Positions 15,418-24,012 are shown, counted from the stretch's first letter. The stretch is DNA of 37,730 bases from Acidobacteriota bacterium (GCA_003152095.1 PLZI01000093.1:1-37730), one strand, 5' to 3'. Program-made: numbers and translations. Notes: generated by a model from the sequence alone, not told the origin.

Positions 15418-17055
15418 GTGAAGATCGTGGGCGAGCCCGAGGCGACCTCCTGGGTCGCGCGCACGCTCTCGGCCTCCGGAGTTCTCGTGGAATGCCACGA
15501 CGAGCACGACGTGATCGACCCGCGCTTCTTCAACTACTGGCCCCTCGTGTGGGTGGCGCGGCCGGACGCGTTCGGGCGCGGTTTCGCCCGTCTGCGGCCG
15601 GCGCTCCTCGACGTCGCGCCCCAGACGCCGCCGTGCCTCGTGGTCGTGCCGCCCGGCGTCGAGATTACGGACGAGCTCGTGCGGCGCATCCCGGTCAAGT
15701 TGTTCGAGCTCGTACGCGAGCGCGACGAAGGGCCGCTGCTGGCGATGCGGCTCGAACGGCTTCTCCTGCTGGGCCACGAAAACGCCATCATGGAGCCGCT
15801 CCGCTCCGAGGCGAAGCGAAACGACATCCTCGCGTCCATCGCGCACGCCTCCCGCGACTCGCTCGATCTCGAGGAGGTGCTCGGCGCCGCGACGTCGCTC
15901 CTCGGCAAGCGCTTCACCGCGAACTCCGTTGAGATCTGGTTCTTGAACGAGGACGCCACGTCGTGCACGGTCTTCATGGACTCGCGCGAGGGCGACGAGA
16001 GCTCGTCCCTCGTCGGATACGAGCGCCCGTTGCCCGACAGCGAGCCTTTCCGCGCGCTCGTGGCTTCGCGCGAGCCCTATGTCGTCGCGAACCGCAGCGA
16101 GCTCGACCCCTCGTCGCTCGCGTTCTCGGCGCTCGAGGAGCTTGGCGCGATGAGCCTCGTGGGCATTCCGATTCACCGCGAGGGCGAGCTCATGGGCGTC
16201 CTCGGCATGTCGTGGGCCGAGCCGCGCGCGTTTCCACCCGACGAGATCGTCTTCTTCGGGCGCGTCGCCGACCAGCTCGCGATCGCGATCCGCGCGGCGC
16301 GCCTCTACGGGAACCTCCAGGAGCAGCTCGAAGCTCTCGCGCTCGAGCAGCGCCGCCGCGAGCTCGCCGACCGAGACCGGAGCCGGCTCACGGCGATGCT
16401 CGTACACGACATGAAGAACCCGCTCTCGGCGCTCACCGCCGCGCTCGAGCTCACGCGCGACAAGGAGCGGCGGTCGGGCGACGAGCGCCTCGCGAAGATG
16501 CTCGACGGCTCGCTCGCGTCGGCTCGCGGCCTGCAAGGGCTCATCGAGGACGCGCTTCTCGTCTACCGGGCGGCGGACGCCCCCGAGACCGAGAAGCGCC
16601 CGACGACGCCCGCGGAAGCGCTCTCGCTGCCGCTCGAGGAAGCGCGCTGGCTCGCGGTCGCGCGGCGCGTCACCGTCGAGACCGACGTGCCGAAGGATCT
16701 TCCGAAGGTGTCGCTCGACCCCGCGATGTTCCGGCGCGCGGCGGCGAATCTCTTCGGGAACGCCGTGAAGTTCAGCCCGCCGGGTGGCGTCGTGCATGTG
16801 AAGGCCGAGATCGTGCTTGACGACGGCCGGCCATTTCTGCGCGTTTCGGTGACGGACTCGGGCCCCGGCTTCCCCGCCGCGGAGAAATCCCGGATCGCGA
16901 CGCCTTACTTGAGGTTCCAGGGCAGCGAAACCGTGCCCGGCACCGGCCTCGGCCTCACCGTCGTGCAGAAGGTCCTCCAGGCCCACCGCGGCCGCCTCGA
17001 CGTCGCGAACAACGACGGGCCCGGAGCGACGTTCACGCTCTGGATCCCGGCGTAG
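15418..17055 (+). CDS. Soluble GAF-domain sensor histidine kinase
   Basis: 545 residues from GTG 15418; an in-frame GTG at 15361 with GGAG 9 nt ahead is a possible longer start. The first 110 residues look like a degenerate receiver-type alpha/beta domain (KIVGEPEATSWVARTL, then LVWVARPDAFG and CLVVVPPGVEI) without a clear phospho-accepting Asp. A GAF sensor domain spans about 150-295. The dimerisation helix carries the phospho-accepting His330 in MLVHDMKNPLSAL. The ATPase domain shows NLFGNAVKFS, DSGPGF at 480-485 and GTGLGL at about 508-513. There is no membrane span, so it senses a cytoplasmic signal. No response regulator gene adjoins it, so it is an orphan kinase. Confidence 0.9.
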   Translation: MKIVGEPEATSWVARTLSASGVLVECHDEHDVIDPRFFNYWPLVWVARPDAFGRGFARLRPALLDVAPQTPPCLVVVPPGVEITDELVRRIPVKLFELVRERDEGPLLAMRLERLLLLGHENAIMEPLRSEAKRNDILASIAHASRDSLDLEEVLGAATSLLGKRFTANSVEIWFLNEDATSCTVFMDSREGDESSSLVGYERPLPDSEPFRALVASREPYVVANRSELDPSSLAFSALEELGAMSLVGIPIHREGELMGVLGMSWAEPRAFPPDEIVFFGRVADQLAIAIRAARLYGNLQEQLEALALEQRRRELADRDRSRLTAMLVHDMKNPLSALTAALELTRDKERRSGDERLAKMLDGSLASARGLQGLIEDALLVYRAADAPETEKRPTTPAEALSLPLEEARWLAVARRVTVETDVPKDLPKVSLDPAMFRRAAANLFGNAVKFSPPGGVVHVKAEIVLDDGRPFLRVSVTDSGPGFPAAEKSRIATPYLRFQGSETVPGTGLGLTVVQKVLQAHRGRLDVANNDGPGATFTLWIPA

Positions 17056-17058
17056 CGC

Positions 17059-18093
17059 TCACGCGACCTTCAGCACGATCTTCCCGAAGCCCGCGCCGGA
17101 AGCCATCCGCTCGTAGGCCTTTCGCACGTCGCCGAGCGGCAAAACGGTGTCGACGACGGGCTCGAGTCGCCCCGCCTCGACCGCGGCCAGCATCGCGGCG
17201 AATTCCGCGTCCGTGCCCATCGTGGACCCGAGGATCGAGAGCTGCTTCCAGAAGATGACGTTGATGTTCTCGGCGGGACCGGGGCCTGAAGTGGCGCCGC
17301 AGGTCACGATGCGCCCCTTCTTCGCCGCCGCCGTGAGCGAATGCCGCCACGTGGCCGCGCCCACCGAGTCCACGACGACGTCCACGCCGCGCTTCCCCGT
17401 CAGCTCGCGGATCGCCTTGCCGACGTCCGTCGTCGTGTAGTCGATCGCCTCGTCCGCCCCGAGCTCCTTCGCCCGGGCGCGCTTCTCCTCCGAGGACGAC
17501 GTGACGAAGACGCGGGAAGCGCCGCAGAGCTTCGCGATCTGGACCGCGAACGTCGAGACCCCGCCGCCAACGCCGTGGATGAGCACCGTTTCCCCCGGCC
17601 GGAGCGCCGCGCGGGTCACGAGCATCCGCCACGCGGTGAGCCCCGCGAGCGGGAAGGCCGCCGCCTTCTCGGGAGAGAGGCGGTGCGGAGCCGGGAAGAC
17701 GTTCGCGCGCGGGATGGCGATCTTCTCCGCGAACGTGCCGGGCAGGTGTTCGCCGAGGATGCGATAGCTCACGCAGAGGCTGCGCTCGCCCGTGAGGCAG
17801 AACTCGCACGTCCCGCACGAAAGGCCGGGCTGGAGGACGACGCGGGTCCCGACCGCGGGGTCCTTCACGCCCGGCCCGAGCGCCTCGATGACGCCCGCGC
17901 CGTCCGCGCCCGGCACGTGCGGAAAGGCGACGGGGACACCGGGAATCCCGTCCCTCACGAAGAGGTCGAGCCGGTTGAGCGCGGCCGCCTCGACCCGCAC
18001 GAGGACCTCGCCGGCGCCCGGCACGGGGTCCGGTCGCTCGCCGAGGGTGAGGACTTCGTTGCCGCCGTGCGCCGTGAAAAAGACTGCTTTCAT
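17059..18093 (-). CDS. MDR-family zinc-type dehydrogenase / quinone oxidoreductase-like
   Basis: A 344-residue medium-chain dehydrogenase. The structural zinc site is complete as Cys93, Cys96, Cys99 and Cys107 (CGTCEFC...C). The nucleotide-binding GVGGGVSTFAVQIAK is followed by TSSSEEK, suggesting NADPH preference. At the catalytic zinc position, Asn40 replaces the usual Cys, and GADGAG replaces GHE, so a catalytic zinc is unlikely and a quinone-oxidoreductase or enoyl-reductase reaction is more plausible. The start is ATG 18093 because AGGAGG lies 5 nt ahead; a GTG at 18096 is adjacent. Its substrate is unknown. It ends 3 bp from the histidine kinase gene, tail to tail. Confidence 0.9.
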   Translation of the reverse strand: MKAVFFTAHGGNEVLTLGERPDPVPGAGEVLVRVEAAALNRLDLFVRDGIPGVPVAFPHVPGADGAGVIEALGPGVKDPAVGTRVVLQPGLSCGTCEFCLTGERSLCVSYRILGEHLPGTFAEKIAIPRANVFPAPHRLSPEKAAAFPLAGLTAWRMLVTRAALRPGETVLIHGVGGGVSTFAVQIAKLCGASRVFVTSSSEEKRARAKELGADEAIDYTTTDVGKAIRELTGKRGVDVVVDSVGAATWRHSLTAAAKKGRIVTCGATSGPGPAENINVIFWKQLSILGSTMGTDAEFAAMLAAVEAGRLEPVVDTVLPLGDVRKAYERMASGAGFGKIVLKVA

Positions 18094-18112
18094 CACCGCC
18101 TCCTGATGGCTG

Positions 18113-18142
18113 AGATTAGCTTGTGGCCCCGTCGTTCATAAT
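18113..18142. promoter_or_regulatory. Divergent promoter region with two -10-like boxes
   Basis: TAATCT on the minus strand (18113-18118) precedes the dehydrogenase gene by 19 nt with a Shine-Dalgarno sequence between. CATAAT on the plus strand (18137-18142) precedes the small gene at 18183 by 40 nt. Both fit the -10 pattern seen elsewhere in this window. -35 elements are not convincing. Confidence 0.35.
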
Positions 18143-18182
18143 GAGGGGTTCCGGCGCTCGGGCGCGCCCGGAAAGGAGCCGC

Positions 18183-18506
18183 ATGAGGGCCTGGGAAATC
18201 CGTCAGAAAAGAGCGCAGAAGCGGGCTCGCGAGCTCGCGCGCAAGGACAAGAACAAGCACTCGAAGGAGACGTCCACGTTCCGGCTCGTCGTGGCCGGGC
18301 GCGAAGGCGACGCCTCCGTCGTGGAGTCGGTCATCGTGAAAAACTCCGACGAGTCGGTGGCCGAGGCCACGTTCGAGGAGATCGAGCTCGGAGTCACGCT
18401 GATCGTCGAGGGCGAGCGCGGACTCATCCAGCGCGTCGTGGTCGAGGAGAAGGTGGAGCTCACCGAGCCGGAGCCGATCCGCGAGGTGCGCGTCCGAGTC
18501 CTGTAG
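18183..18506 (+). CDS. Small protein of unknown function with a very basic N-terminus
   Basis: 107 residues. The start ATG 18183 has AAGGAG 4 nt upstream. The first 30 residues are strongly basic and helical (RQKRAQKRARELARKDK). The rest is acidic, with beta-like repeats of valine and glutamate (VVESVIVKN, then GVTLIVEGE and RVVVEEKVEL). This suggests a nucleic-acid- or ribosome-binding tail joined to a small beta domain, but I do not recognise a family. The last 47 bp overlap the 3' end of the dehydrogenase gene on the opposite strand. The coding bias and ribosome binding site support a real gene. Confidence 0.65.
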   Translation: MRAWEIRQKRAQKRARELARKDKNKHSKETSTFRLVVAGREGDASVVESVIVKNSDESVAEATFEEIELGVTLIVEGERGLIQRVVVEEKVELTEPEPIREVRVRVL

Positions 18507-19569
18507 CCGTTCGGCCGCCGAGGCGCGCGACGACGGCGTCGCCCGCGTCCGAGGTCGACAGCCTTCCTCCGAGGTCTCGCGTCGTCTCCCCCGCCGCGAT
18601 GCAGGCGGCCACGGCGCGCTCGACACGCTCCGCGAGATCCGCGCGGCCGAGGTGCGCAAGAAGCATCCCGAGGCTCCGAATCGACCCGAAGGGGTTCGCG
18701 ATTCCCTTGCCCGCGAGATCCGGGGCCGAGCCATGCACGGGCTCGAAGACGGACGTGCGGCCCGCGTGTACGTTTCCGGACGGCGCGAGGCCAAGGCCGC
18801 CTTGCAAGGCGGCGCCGAGGTCGGATAGGACGTCGCCGAAGAGGTTGTTCGTGACGACGACGTCGAGCGAGGCCGGATCGCGCACCATCTCGTGCGCGAG
18901 CGCGTCGGCGAATAGGTGACGGGTCTCGCAAGAGGGAAACGTCGTCGCCACCTCGAAAAAGACACGGTGCCACAGGCCGCCGCCTCGCTTCTGGACGTTG
19001 TGCTTGTCGGCCATGAGGACCCGCGGGCGGCGCCCAAGCCGCAATGCCTTGTCGAAGACCTCCGCGAACGTGAAGGCGGCGCGGCAGATGCGCTCGACGC
19101 CGCGGCGCGTCGTCACGTCCTCCTCGATCGCTTCTTCGTCCGGAGTGCCCTCTCCCGCGACCCGCCCGCGGCCCGAGTAGGCGCCTTCCGTGTTCTCGCG
19201 GAAGAGGACGAAGTCCACGTCGGACGCGCGCGCATTTCGGAGGGGAACGACGGAGTCGTGGAGGGCGCGCACAGGGCGAACGTTCGCGAAGAGGTCGAGG
19301 TGTCGGCGCAACCCGAGCAGGATTTCGTCGGCATGCCGCCCGTCCGGGACGCGCGGGTCGCCGAACGCGCCGGCGAGGACGGCGTCGAAGTCGCGCGCGA
19401 GCATGTCGAAAGCGCCCTCGGGAACGGCCTCGCCGGTCTTCAGGAAGTGATCCGCTCCCCAGGGAAAGACCTCGATTCCAATCTCCAATTCCATCGCCCC
19501 CAACACCTTCAGCGCCTCGCGCGTCGTCTCGACGCCGATCCCGTCGCCGGGCACGACCGCGAGCCGCAC
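18460..19569 (-). CDS. Isocitrate/isopropylmalate-family beta-decarboxylating dehydrogenase, tartrate/D-malate-like
   Basis: 369 residues from GTG 19567-19569. The fold signature is clear: VVPGDGIG at 5-12, LFANVRPVRAL at 93-103, Lys189 in DKHN, metal-binding Asp246 and Asp250 in NNLFGDVLSD, and FEPVHGSAPD at 275-284. The substrate loop reads RENTEGAYSGRG followed by GTPDEEAIEEDV and TRRGVERI. This is the pattern of tartrate/D-malate dehydrogenases rather than the RELTGG of classical LeuB. So oxidative decarboxylation of D-malate or tartrate is at least as likely as leucine synthesis, and no leu genes adjoin. Its 3' end overlaps the opposite-strand gene at 18183 by 47 bp. It begins 10 bp after the kinase stop. 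Confidence 0.85.
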   Translation of the reverse strand: MRLAVVPGDGIGVETTREALKVLGAMELEIGIEVFPWGADHFLKTGEAVPEGAFDMLARDFDAVLAGAFGDPRVPDGRHADEILLGLRRHLDLFANVRPVRALHDSVVPLRNARASDVDFVLFRENTEGAYSGRGRVAGEGTPDEEAIEEDVTTRRGVERICRAAFTFAEVFDKALRLGRRPRVLMADKHNVQKRGGGLWHRVFFEVATTFPSCETRHLFADALAHEMVRDPASLDVVVTNNLFGDVLSDLGAALQGGLGLAPSGNVHAGRTSVFEPVHGSAPDLAGKGIANPFGSIRSLGMLLAHLGRADLAERVERAVAACIAAGETTRDLGGRLSTSDAGDAVVARLGGRTATGLGRAPRGSAPAR

Positions 19570-19579
19570 CGCGCGCGTC

Positions 19580-22387
19580 CTACGCTTCGAGCCCGAGGAG
19601 CGCCGCGAGCAGCTCGCCGCCGTCCAAGTAGCGGTCCGGGCGGTGGCGCGCGAGCGTTCGCATGACGATGGCGACCTCGCCCTCCTTGAGGAATGGCGCG
19701 TAGGGGCGGGGATCGTCGGGATCGCGCTCGAGCCTCGCCACGAGGACGTCCTCGCCGATGTAGGGCCACCGGCCCGTCGCAAGCGTGTAGAAGGCGGCGC
19801 CAAGCGAATACACGTCGGAGGCCGTGCTCGGCATCTCGCCGCGCAGCACTTCGGGCGGGAAGAACGCCGGGCTGCCGATGAGCTTGGACGTGCCGCCTGC
19901 TTCGGCCTCCGGAAGCGCGAGACCGAAGTCGAGAATGCGCAGCGTCTCGTGCTCGTCGAGGATGAGGTTCGCGGGCTTGAGGTCGCGGTGCAAGATGCCC
20001 TTCGCGTGGGCGGCTGCGATGCCGCGCGCCGCCTGCACGAACCAGCTCCGCCAGTTCTTCCGCACCCGCTCGGGATCTCCCTTGATGAGCTTCTGCAGGT
20101 TCGGCCCTTCGAGGTACTCCATCGCGAGATACAAGCTGCCGAAGCCCTCGCCGTAGTCGTACAACGCGACGATGTTCGGGTGATTGAGCGCCGCGATGGC
20201 CTTGGCCTCACGCTTGAAATAGCGCATCGCCGTCTCGTCGCCTCGGAGCTGCCAGGGCAGGATCTTGAGCGCGACCGATCGGCCCAACTTCCTGTCGAGC
20301 GCCTTATGCACGACACCCATGCCGCCGCGCCCGAGCTCGGAGAGAACTTCGTAGCGCGACTCGGGCGTCTCGGGCAGGCCGAAGCCCCCCGCGGGCGCCG
20401 CGGGCGAGGCCGTGGACGAGGGGATGCGCAGCGGCGGGGGCTGCACGGGCTGCAGCGAAGCAGCGCGCGGGAACACCTGATAGGGCCCCGACTTGTGCAC
20501 GGCCGGCGTCTCGATCAGCGCGGCGGGCATGGAATTGTTGAGCCCCGCGTTCGCGAAGGGCACGGGACGCATGGCGGCACCCTCGAGGACCGATGGGTCG
20601 AACTCCGCGATTCGCGCCAACTCCGCGCCCTCTCCGGACGCCCCGGACGCGCGAAGCAGCTCGAGCAGCGTCATGTGAAGCGGGAGGTTCGCGGCCTCGA
20701 CCTTTCCGCGCCCGATCAGCTCGCGCAGGACGTGCACGGCGTCCTGGCTCTCCCCCGCCGCCATGTGCGCGCGCGCGAGCTGGTGGAACACGTCGGCGAG
20801 CCCAGGTTCGCTGCGCGGGACTCCGGTGAGGTACTCCCACGCCTGTTCGCGATGCCCGCCGAGGAGCGCGCACCGGGCGGCGTCGAGGCCGCGTCCCGTG
20901 CGGAGGAAGAGCTGCGCCGCGTCATCGAACTTTCCGCCCGCCTGAAGCGCCGCCGCCGCCGCGGGAAGGCGGCCAGCGCCGCGCAAGAGGGTCGCCGCCT
21001 TGTCATAGTCCTTGAGCTCGCTGTAGATCGCGGCCGCCTTCTCCACCTGTCCCGAGGCCGCGAAGGCCTCGGCCGCCGCCTCACGATTCCCGCCGCGCTG
21101 GTAGAGAGGCGCGGCTTTTTCGTGGCGCCCCGCTTCCTTCCAGGTGGCTGCAGCTCGCTCGTATTCCCCCGCTTTCTCGAAAAGGCCCGCCGCGCGCGTC
21201 GCCTGTCCGGCCCGCTGCCACGCATCCGCCGCCCCCACGAGGTCTCCGCGTCCCTCGGCATCGCGCGCGAGAAGCTCCTGCGCCCCCTTCTCATCGCCGG
21301 CACGGGCGGCCGCCAGCGCCGCCTTCGTGAGGGCGCCGCTCCTCTCGAAGGCCTGGATCGCCTCCGTCGAGCGGCCGCTCTCCACGAAAAGCTCGCCCGC
21401 GAGCATGTGCTCCTGCGCGTTCCGATAGGCCTCCGCTGCTTTCCCGGGACGCCCGGCGTTGCGGTGAGCGTCCGCGGCCCTCCTCCAGAGCGCCGCGCGC
21501 ACCGGTCCCGGTGGCGTCGCCTCGGCAAGGTGCCGGCAGGCGTCCGCGAGAGCGTCGTGGTCTCCAAGGACTTCGGCGATCTCGGCGAGCCGGTCCCAGC
21601 GGGACGCCGCCCGCGCCATCAGGAGCGCCCTCTTGCCGAACTCCGCGGCAGCCGCCGCCTCGCCGGCCGCGTCCCACGCGCGCGAGGCCTCCCACGCGTA
21701 GGCTTCCCCGGCCTCTTCGTAGAGCCGCGCGGCCCCGCGGGGGTTCCCGTCTCGCTGCTCGAGCGCGGCCAGCCGGGACCACGCCCGGCCCTTCTTGAAC
21801 ATTCGGCGCGCGCGCCGGGAGTCGCCCGCCTTCAGGAACGCGTCGCCGGCCCGGACCCAATCCTTGCCGGCCTGAAAACTCCGAGCCGAAAAAACCTCGG
21901 GATGCGCGGGCTGCCCGAGACGGACCGCGAAGAGGCAGACGAGAAGCCCCGCGATGTCGATGACGAAGCGCAACGTGGCGATGCGCCCCAGGAGACGGAA
22001 AGGCGGCGAGGCGGCCAGGTCGCGCGACACGGCCTGCAGCGCCGGCTGGTGCGCGAGAAGCGCCAGGACGTTGAGGATCTGGTCGAAGTGCGCGGCCAGG
22101 AGGAAGCCGACGCCCACGATGAGGAAGGGGATCGAGGAGCGGAGCCACTCGCCGATTTCCACGCCGCGCAGGTTGAGCGCCTTCACGACGAGCCAGCCGA
22201 GAATGAACACGACGAGGACCGCGCCGATCTGCGGCGCGAAGTAGAAGCGCTCCTCCACGAGTCGGCGGGCGAGGTCGCTCGTCTCTGTGTTCGCGCGCGC
22301 CCAGTCCACCACGCGCACGAGCCCGAATTGGGCCGCGAGCGCGAAAATCAATGTCGGGAGGTCGTCTTTCCAGGTTCGGGTCGCCAC
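19580..22387 (-). CDS. Membrane-anchored TPR protein with C-terminal Ser/Thr protein kinase domain
   Basis: A 935-residue protein with reversed architecture. Residues 1-160 contain about three or four hydrophobic spans (for example 52-72, 84-101 and 138-157). Residues 170-600 are a long run of degenerate TPR-like helices of the form AAEAYRNAGR or AAALYQRGGN. A Pro-rich linker follows, then a complete kinase domain from 678. Its key residues are GRGGMGVV, Lys708 in VALK, HRDLKPAN with Asp802, DFG with Asp820, and FPPE and DVYSLG. Bacterial kinases of this type usually put the kinase first. Start GTG 22385-22387 has no Shine-Dalgarno sequence but has CATAAT 9 nt ahead. Target proteins are unknown; the TPR array suggests it recruits partners at the inner membrane. 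Confidence 0.9.
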   Translation of the reverse strand: MATRTWKDDLPTLIFALAAQFGLVRVVDWARANTETSDLARRLVEERFYFAPQIGAVLVVFILGWLVVKALNLRGVEIGEWLRSSIPFLIVGVGFLLAAHFDQILNVLALLAHQPALQAVSRDLAASPPFRLLGRIATLRFVIDIAGLLVCLFAVRLGQPAHPEVFSARSFQAGKDWVRAGDAFLKAGDSRRARRMFKKGRAWSRLAALEQRDGNPRGAARLYEEAGEAYAWEASRAWDAAGEAAAAAEFGKRALLMARAASRWDRLAEIAEVLGDHDALADACRHLAEATPPGPVRAALWRRAADAHRNAGRPGKAAEAYRNAQEHMLAGELFVESGRSTEAIQAFERSGALTKAALAAARAGDEKGAQELLARDAEGRGDLVGAADAWQRAGQATRAAGLFEKAGEYERAAATWKEAGRHEKAAPLYQRGGNREAAAEAFAASGQVEKAAAIYSELKDYDKAATLLRGAGRLPAAAAALQAGGKFDDAAQLFLRTGRGLDAARCALLGGHREQAWEYLTGVPRSEPGLADVFHQLARAHMAAGESQDAVHVLRELIGRGKVEAANLPLHMTLLELLRASGASGEGAELARIAEFDPSVLEGAAMRPVPFANAGLNNSMPAALIETPAVHKSGPYQVFPRAASLQPVQPPPLRIPSSTASPAAPAGGFGLPETPESRYEVLSELGRGGMGVVHKALDRKLGRSVALKILPWQLRGDETAMRYFKREAKAIAALNHPNIVALYDYGEGFGSLYLAMEYLEGPNLQKLIKGDPERVRKNWRSWFVQAARGIAAAHAKGILHRDLKPANLILDEHETLRILDFGLALPEAEAGGTSKLIGSPAFFPPEVLRGEMPSTASDVYSLGAAFYTLATGRWPYIGEDVLVARLERDPDDPRPYAPFLKEGEVAIVMRTLARHRPDRYLDGGELLAALLGLEA

Positions 22388-22396
22388 GGGGAGTCG

Positions 22397-22450
22397 ATTA
22401 TGAGCGATCCCGCGCTCCTCGCGCCGGGTCGGCGTCAGGCACGGTAAAGT
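22397..22450. promoter_or_regulatory. Divergent leaderless-type promoters (kinase / outer-membrane protein)
   Basis: On the minus strand, CATAAT (22397-22402) ends 9 nt before the kinase GTG. On the plus strand, TAAAGT (22445-22450) ends 9 nt before the ATG at 22460. Neither gene has a ribosome binding site in the short gap, so both transcripts may start at or next to the start codon. Confidence 0.4.
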
Positions 22451-22459
22451 CGCGTCCCG

Positions 22460-23032
22460 ATGCGCTCGAGAGCCCCGATCCTTCTCGCCGCCGCCCTCGC
22501 CTCGGCCCTCCCCGCCGCCGCTCAGTCGTACTCGGACCCAGGGCTGGGCTACGGCGCGGACGCCGGATACACGAGAGGGCCCGATGCGGAATCGGGCGGC
22601 GCGACCGCCGGAGTCCACGCGCGCCTGCGCCTCACCGGCGGGCTGGGCCTCGAGCTGTCAGCGGGGTACCGGCGCGACACGTTCGCGACGGACGGCGCGC
22701 GCGTCCTCACCGTCGATGAGATCCCGATCGCGGTCTCTCTCCTCACCTTTTTCCTGCACGAGGGGCGCGTCCAGCCGTACGCCCTCGCAGGAATCGGCTA
22801 CACGTGGGCAAAGCCGCGGGGCGAAGGGACGAACGCCGGCACGCCGTATCCCGCAGAGAACCTCTTTGCGCTTCACGCCGGGGCGGGTGTCGACGTGAGG
22901 ACGAGCTTTAGGACGTCGGTCTTCGTCGACGGCCGATACGTCTTTCTCGACGTCGACGCGGTCAAGGCTCTGCCGAACCAGCCGAAGGCCGACACTCTCC
23001 GCATCGCGGCGGGATTCAACGTCTACTTTTAG
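22460..23032 (+). CDS. Outer-membrane beta-barrel protein
   Basis: 190 residues with a clear signal peptide (hydrophobic ILLAAALASALPAAAQ, cleavage near residue 22). The mature part is made of alternating amphipathic strands (HARLRLTGGLGLELSAGY, LHEGRVQPYALAGIGYTW, FALHAGAGVDVRTSF, VFVDGRYVFLDV) and ends in VYF. That terminal aromatic residue is the BAM recognition signal of outer-membrane proteins. Size and strand number fit an eight-stranded OmpA/OmpW-like barrel. It confirms a didermic cell. It is divergent from the kinase gene, and its stop overlaps by 4 bp the stop of the convergent dehydratase gene. Confidence 0.85.
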   Translation: MRSRAPILLAAALASALPAAAQSYSDPGLGYGADAGYTRGPDAESGGATAGVHARLRLTGGLGLELSAGYRRDTFATDGARVLTVDEIPIAVSLLTFFLHEGRVQPYALAGIGYTWAKPRGEGTNAGTPYPAENLFALHAGAGVDVRTSFRTSVFVDGRYVFLDVDAVKALPNQPKADTLRIAAGFNVYF

Positions 23033-24012
23033 ACGGCGTCCGGCCCGAGGCCGGTCACGAGCCGGCCGAACGCCTCCGGATCGACGTTGCCGCCGGACAG
23101 CACGACGCCCACGCGCTTGCCCGTCAAGCGCGGCACGCGCCCGGAAAGCACGCCCGCGAAGGCCGCGGTCGCGCCCGGCTCGACGACGAGCTTCATCGCC
23201 GTGAAGAGAAACGACAGCGCGCGCCTCAGCTCGAGGTCGCTCACGGTGATGACGTTCTCGACAAGGGCGGACACGAGGGCGAATGTGTGGATGCCCGGCT
23301 TCGTCGTCTGAAGGCAGTCCGCGATCGTCTCGGGGACCGGAATGGACACGGGATGGCCCGCGGCGAGCGAGCGCACGAAGTCGTCGCCCGCCTCGGGCTC
23401 CACCCCGAAGACTCGGACGGACGGGCGGAGAGCCTTGATGGCCACCGCCACGCCTGAGAGAAGCCCTCCGCCGCCGAGCGGCGTGAGAACGGCGTCGAGA
23501 TCCGGCACGTCCTCGATCAGCTCGAGCCCGGCCGTGCCCTGCCCCGCGATCACGGCCACGTCGTCGAACGGCGGAACGAGGATGCGGCCCTCGTTCGCGA
23601 CGATCTCCTGCGCAATTTTCTCGCGGCTCTCCTCGGCACGGTCGTAAAGGCGCACCTCGGCTCCGTAGCCGCGCGTCGCCGCGAGCTTGAGCGCGGGCGC
23701 ATCGTGCGGCATGACGATGACAGCCGAGACGCCCAGCTCTTTCGCCGCGAGGGCCACGGCCTGCGCGTGGTTTCCGGACGAGAACGCCACCACGCCGCGC
23801 CGCTTCTCCTCCGGCGTCAGGAGCAAAAGCCGCGAGAAGCCGCCGCGCACCTTGAAGGCGCCCACGCGCTGGAAGGTCTCGCACTTGAAGAAGAGGCGGC
23901 ATCCCGCGCGCGCGTCCAGTCGGCGCGAGGTCATCACCGGTGTGCGGTGGACGTGCCCGGCAATTCGCTCGCGCGCGGCTTTCACGTCTTCGAGAGTCAC
24001 GGGCAGGCTCAT
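23029..24012 (-). CDS. Threonine ammonia-lyase / serine dehydratase-like PLP enzyme
   Basis: A 327-residue fold-type II PLP enzyme. Lys54 in GAFKVRGG is the Schiff-base lysine, SSGNHAQAVA near 79-88 is the substrate loop, and GGGGLLSG near 180 holds the cofactor phosphate. The length and the absence of a C-terminal ACT domain fit the catabolic threonine dehydratase or serine racemase group rather than biosynthetic IlvA. It would deaminate threonine to 2-oxobutyrate or serine to pyruvate. The ATG start overlaps the stop of the acyltransferase gene as ATGA, so the two are coupled despite unrelated functions. Confidence 0.9.
   Translation of the reverse strand: MSLPVTLEDVKAARERIAGHVHRTPVMTSRRLDARAGCRLFFKCETFQRVGAFKVRGGFSRLLLLTPEEKRRGVVAFSSGNHAQAVALAAKELGVSAVIVMPHDAPALKLAATRGYGAEVRLYDRAEESREKIAQEIVANEGRILVPPFDDVAVIAGQGTAGLELIEDVPDLDAVLTPLGGGGLLSGVAVAIKALRPSVRVFGVEPEAGDDFVRSLAAGHPVSIPVPETIADCLQTTKPGIHTFALVSALVENVITVSDLELRRALSFLFTAMKLVVEPGATAAFAGVLSGRVPRLTGKRVGVVLSGGNVDPEAFGRLVTGLGPDAV

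Noticed and set aside
15361-15418. Longer start for the histidine kinase at GTG 15361
   Set aside because: Kept only as an alternative: it has a weak GGAG, but the added 19 residues are basic and unlike the conserved opening strand that begins at 15418.
19643-22447. Open frame of 934 codons on the plus strand opposite the TPR-kinase
   Set aside because: It has shadow-type composition (Arg, Glu, His rich) and no motif; the minus strand has an intact kinase and TPR array.
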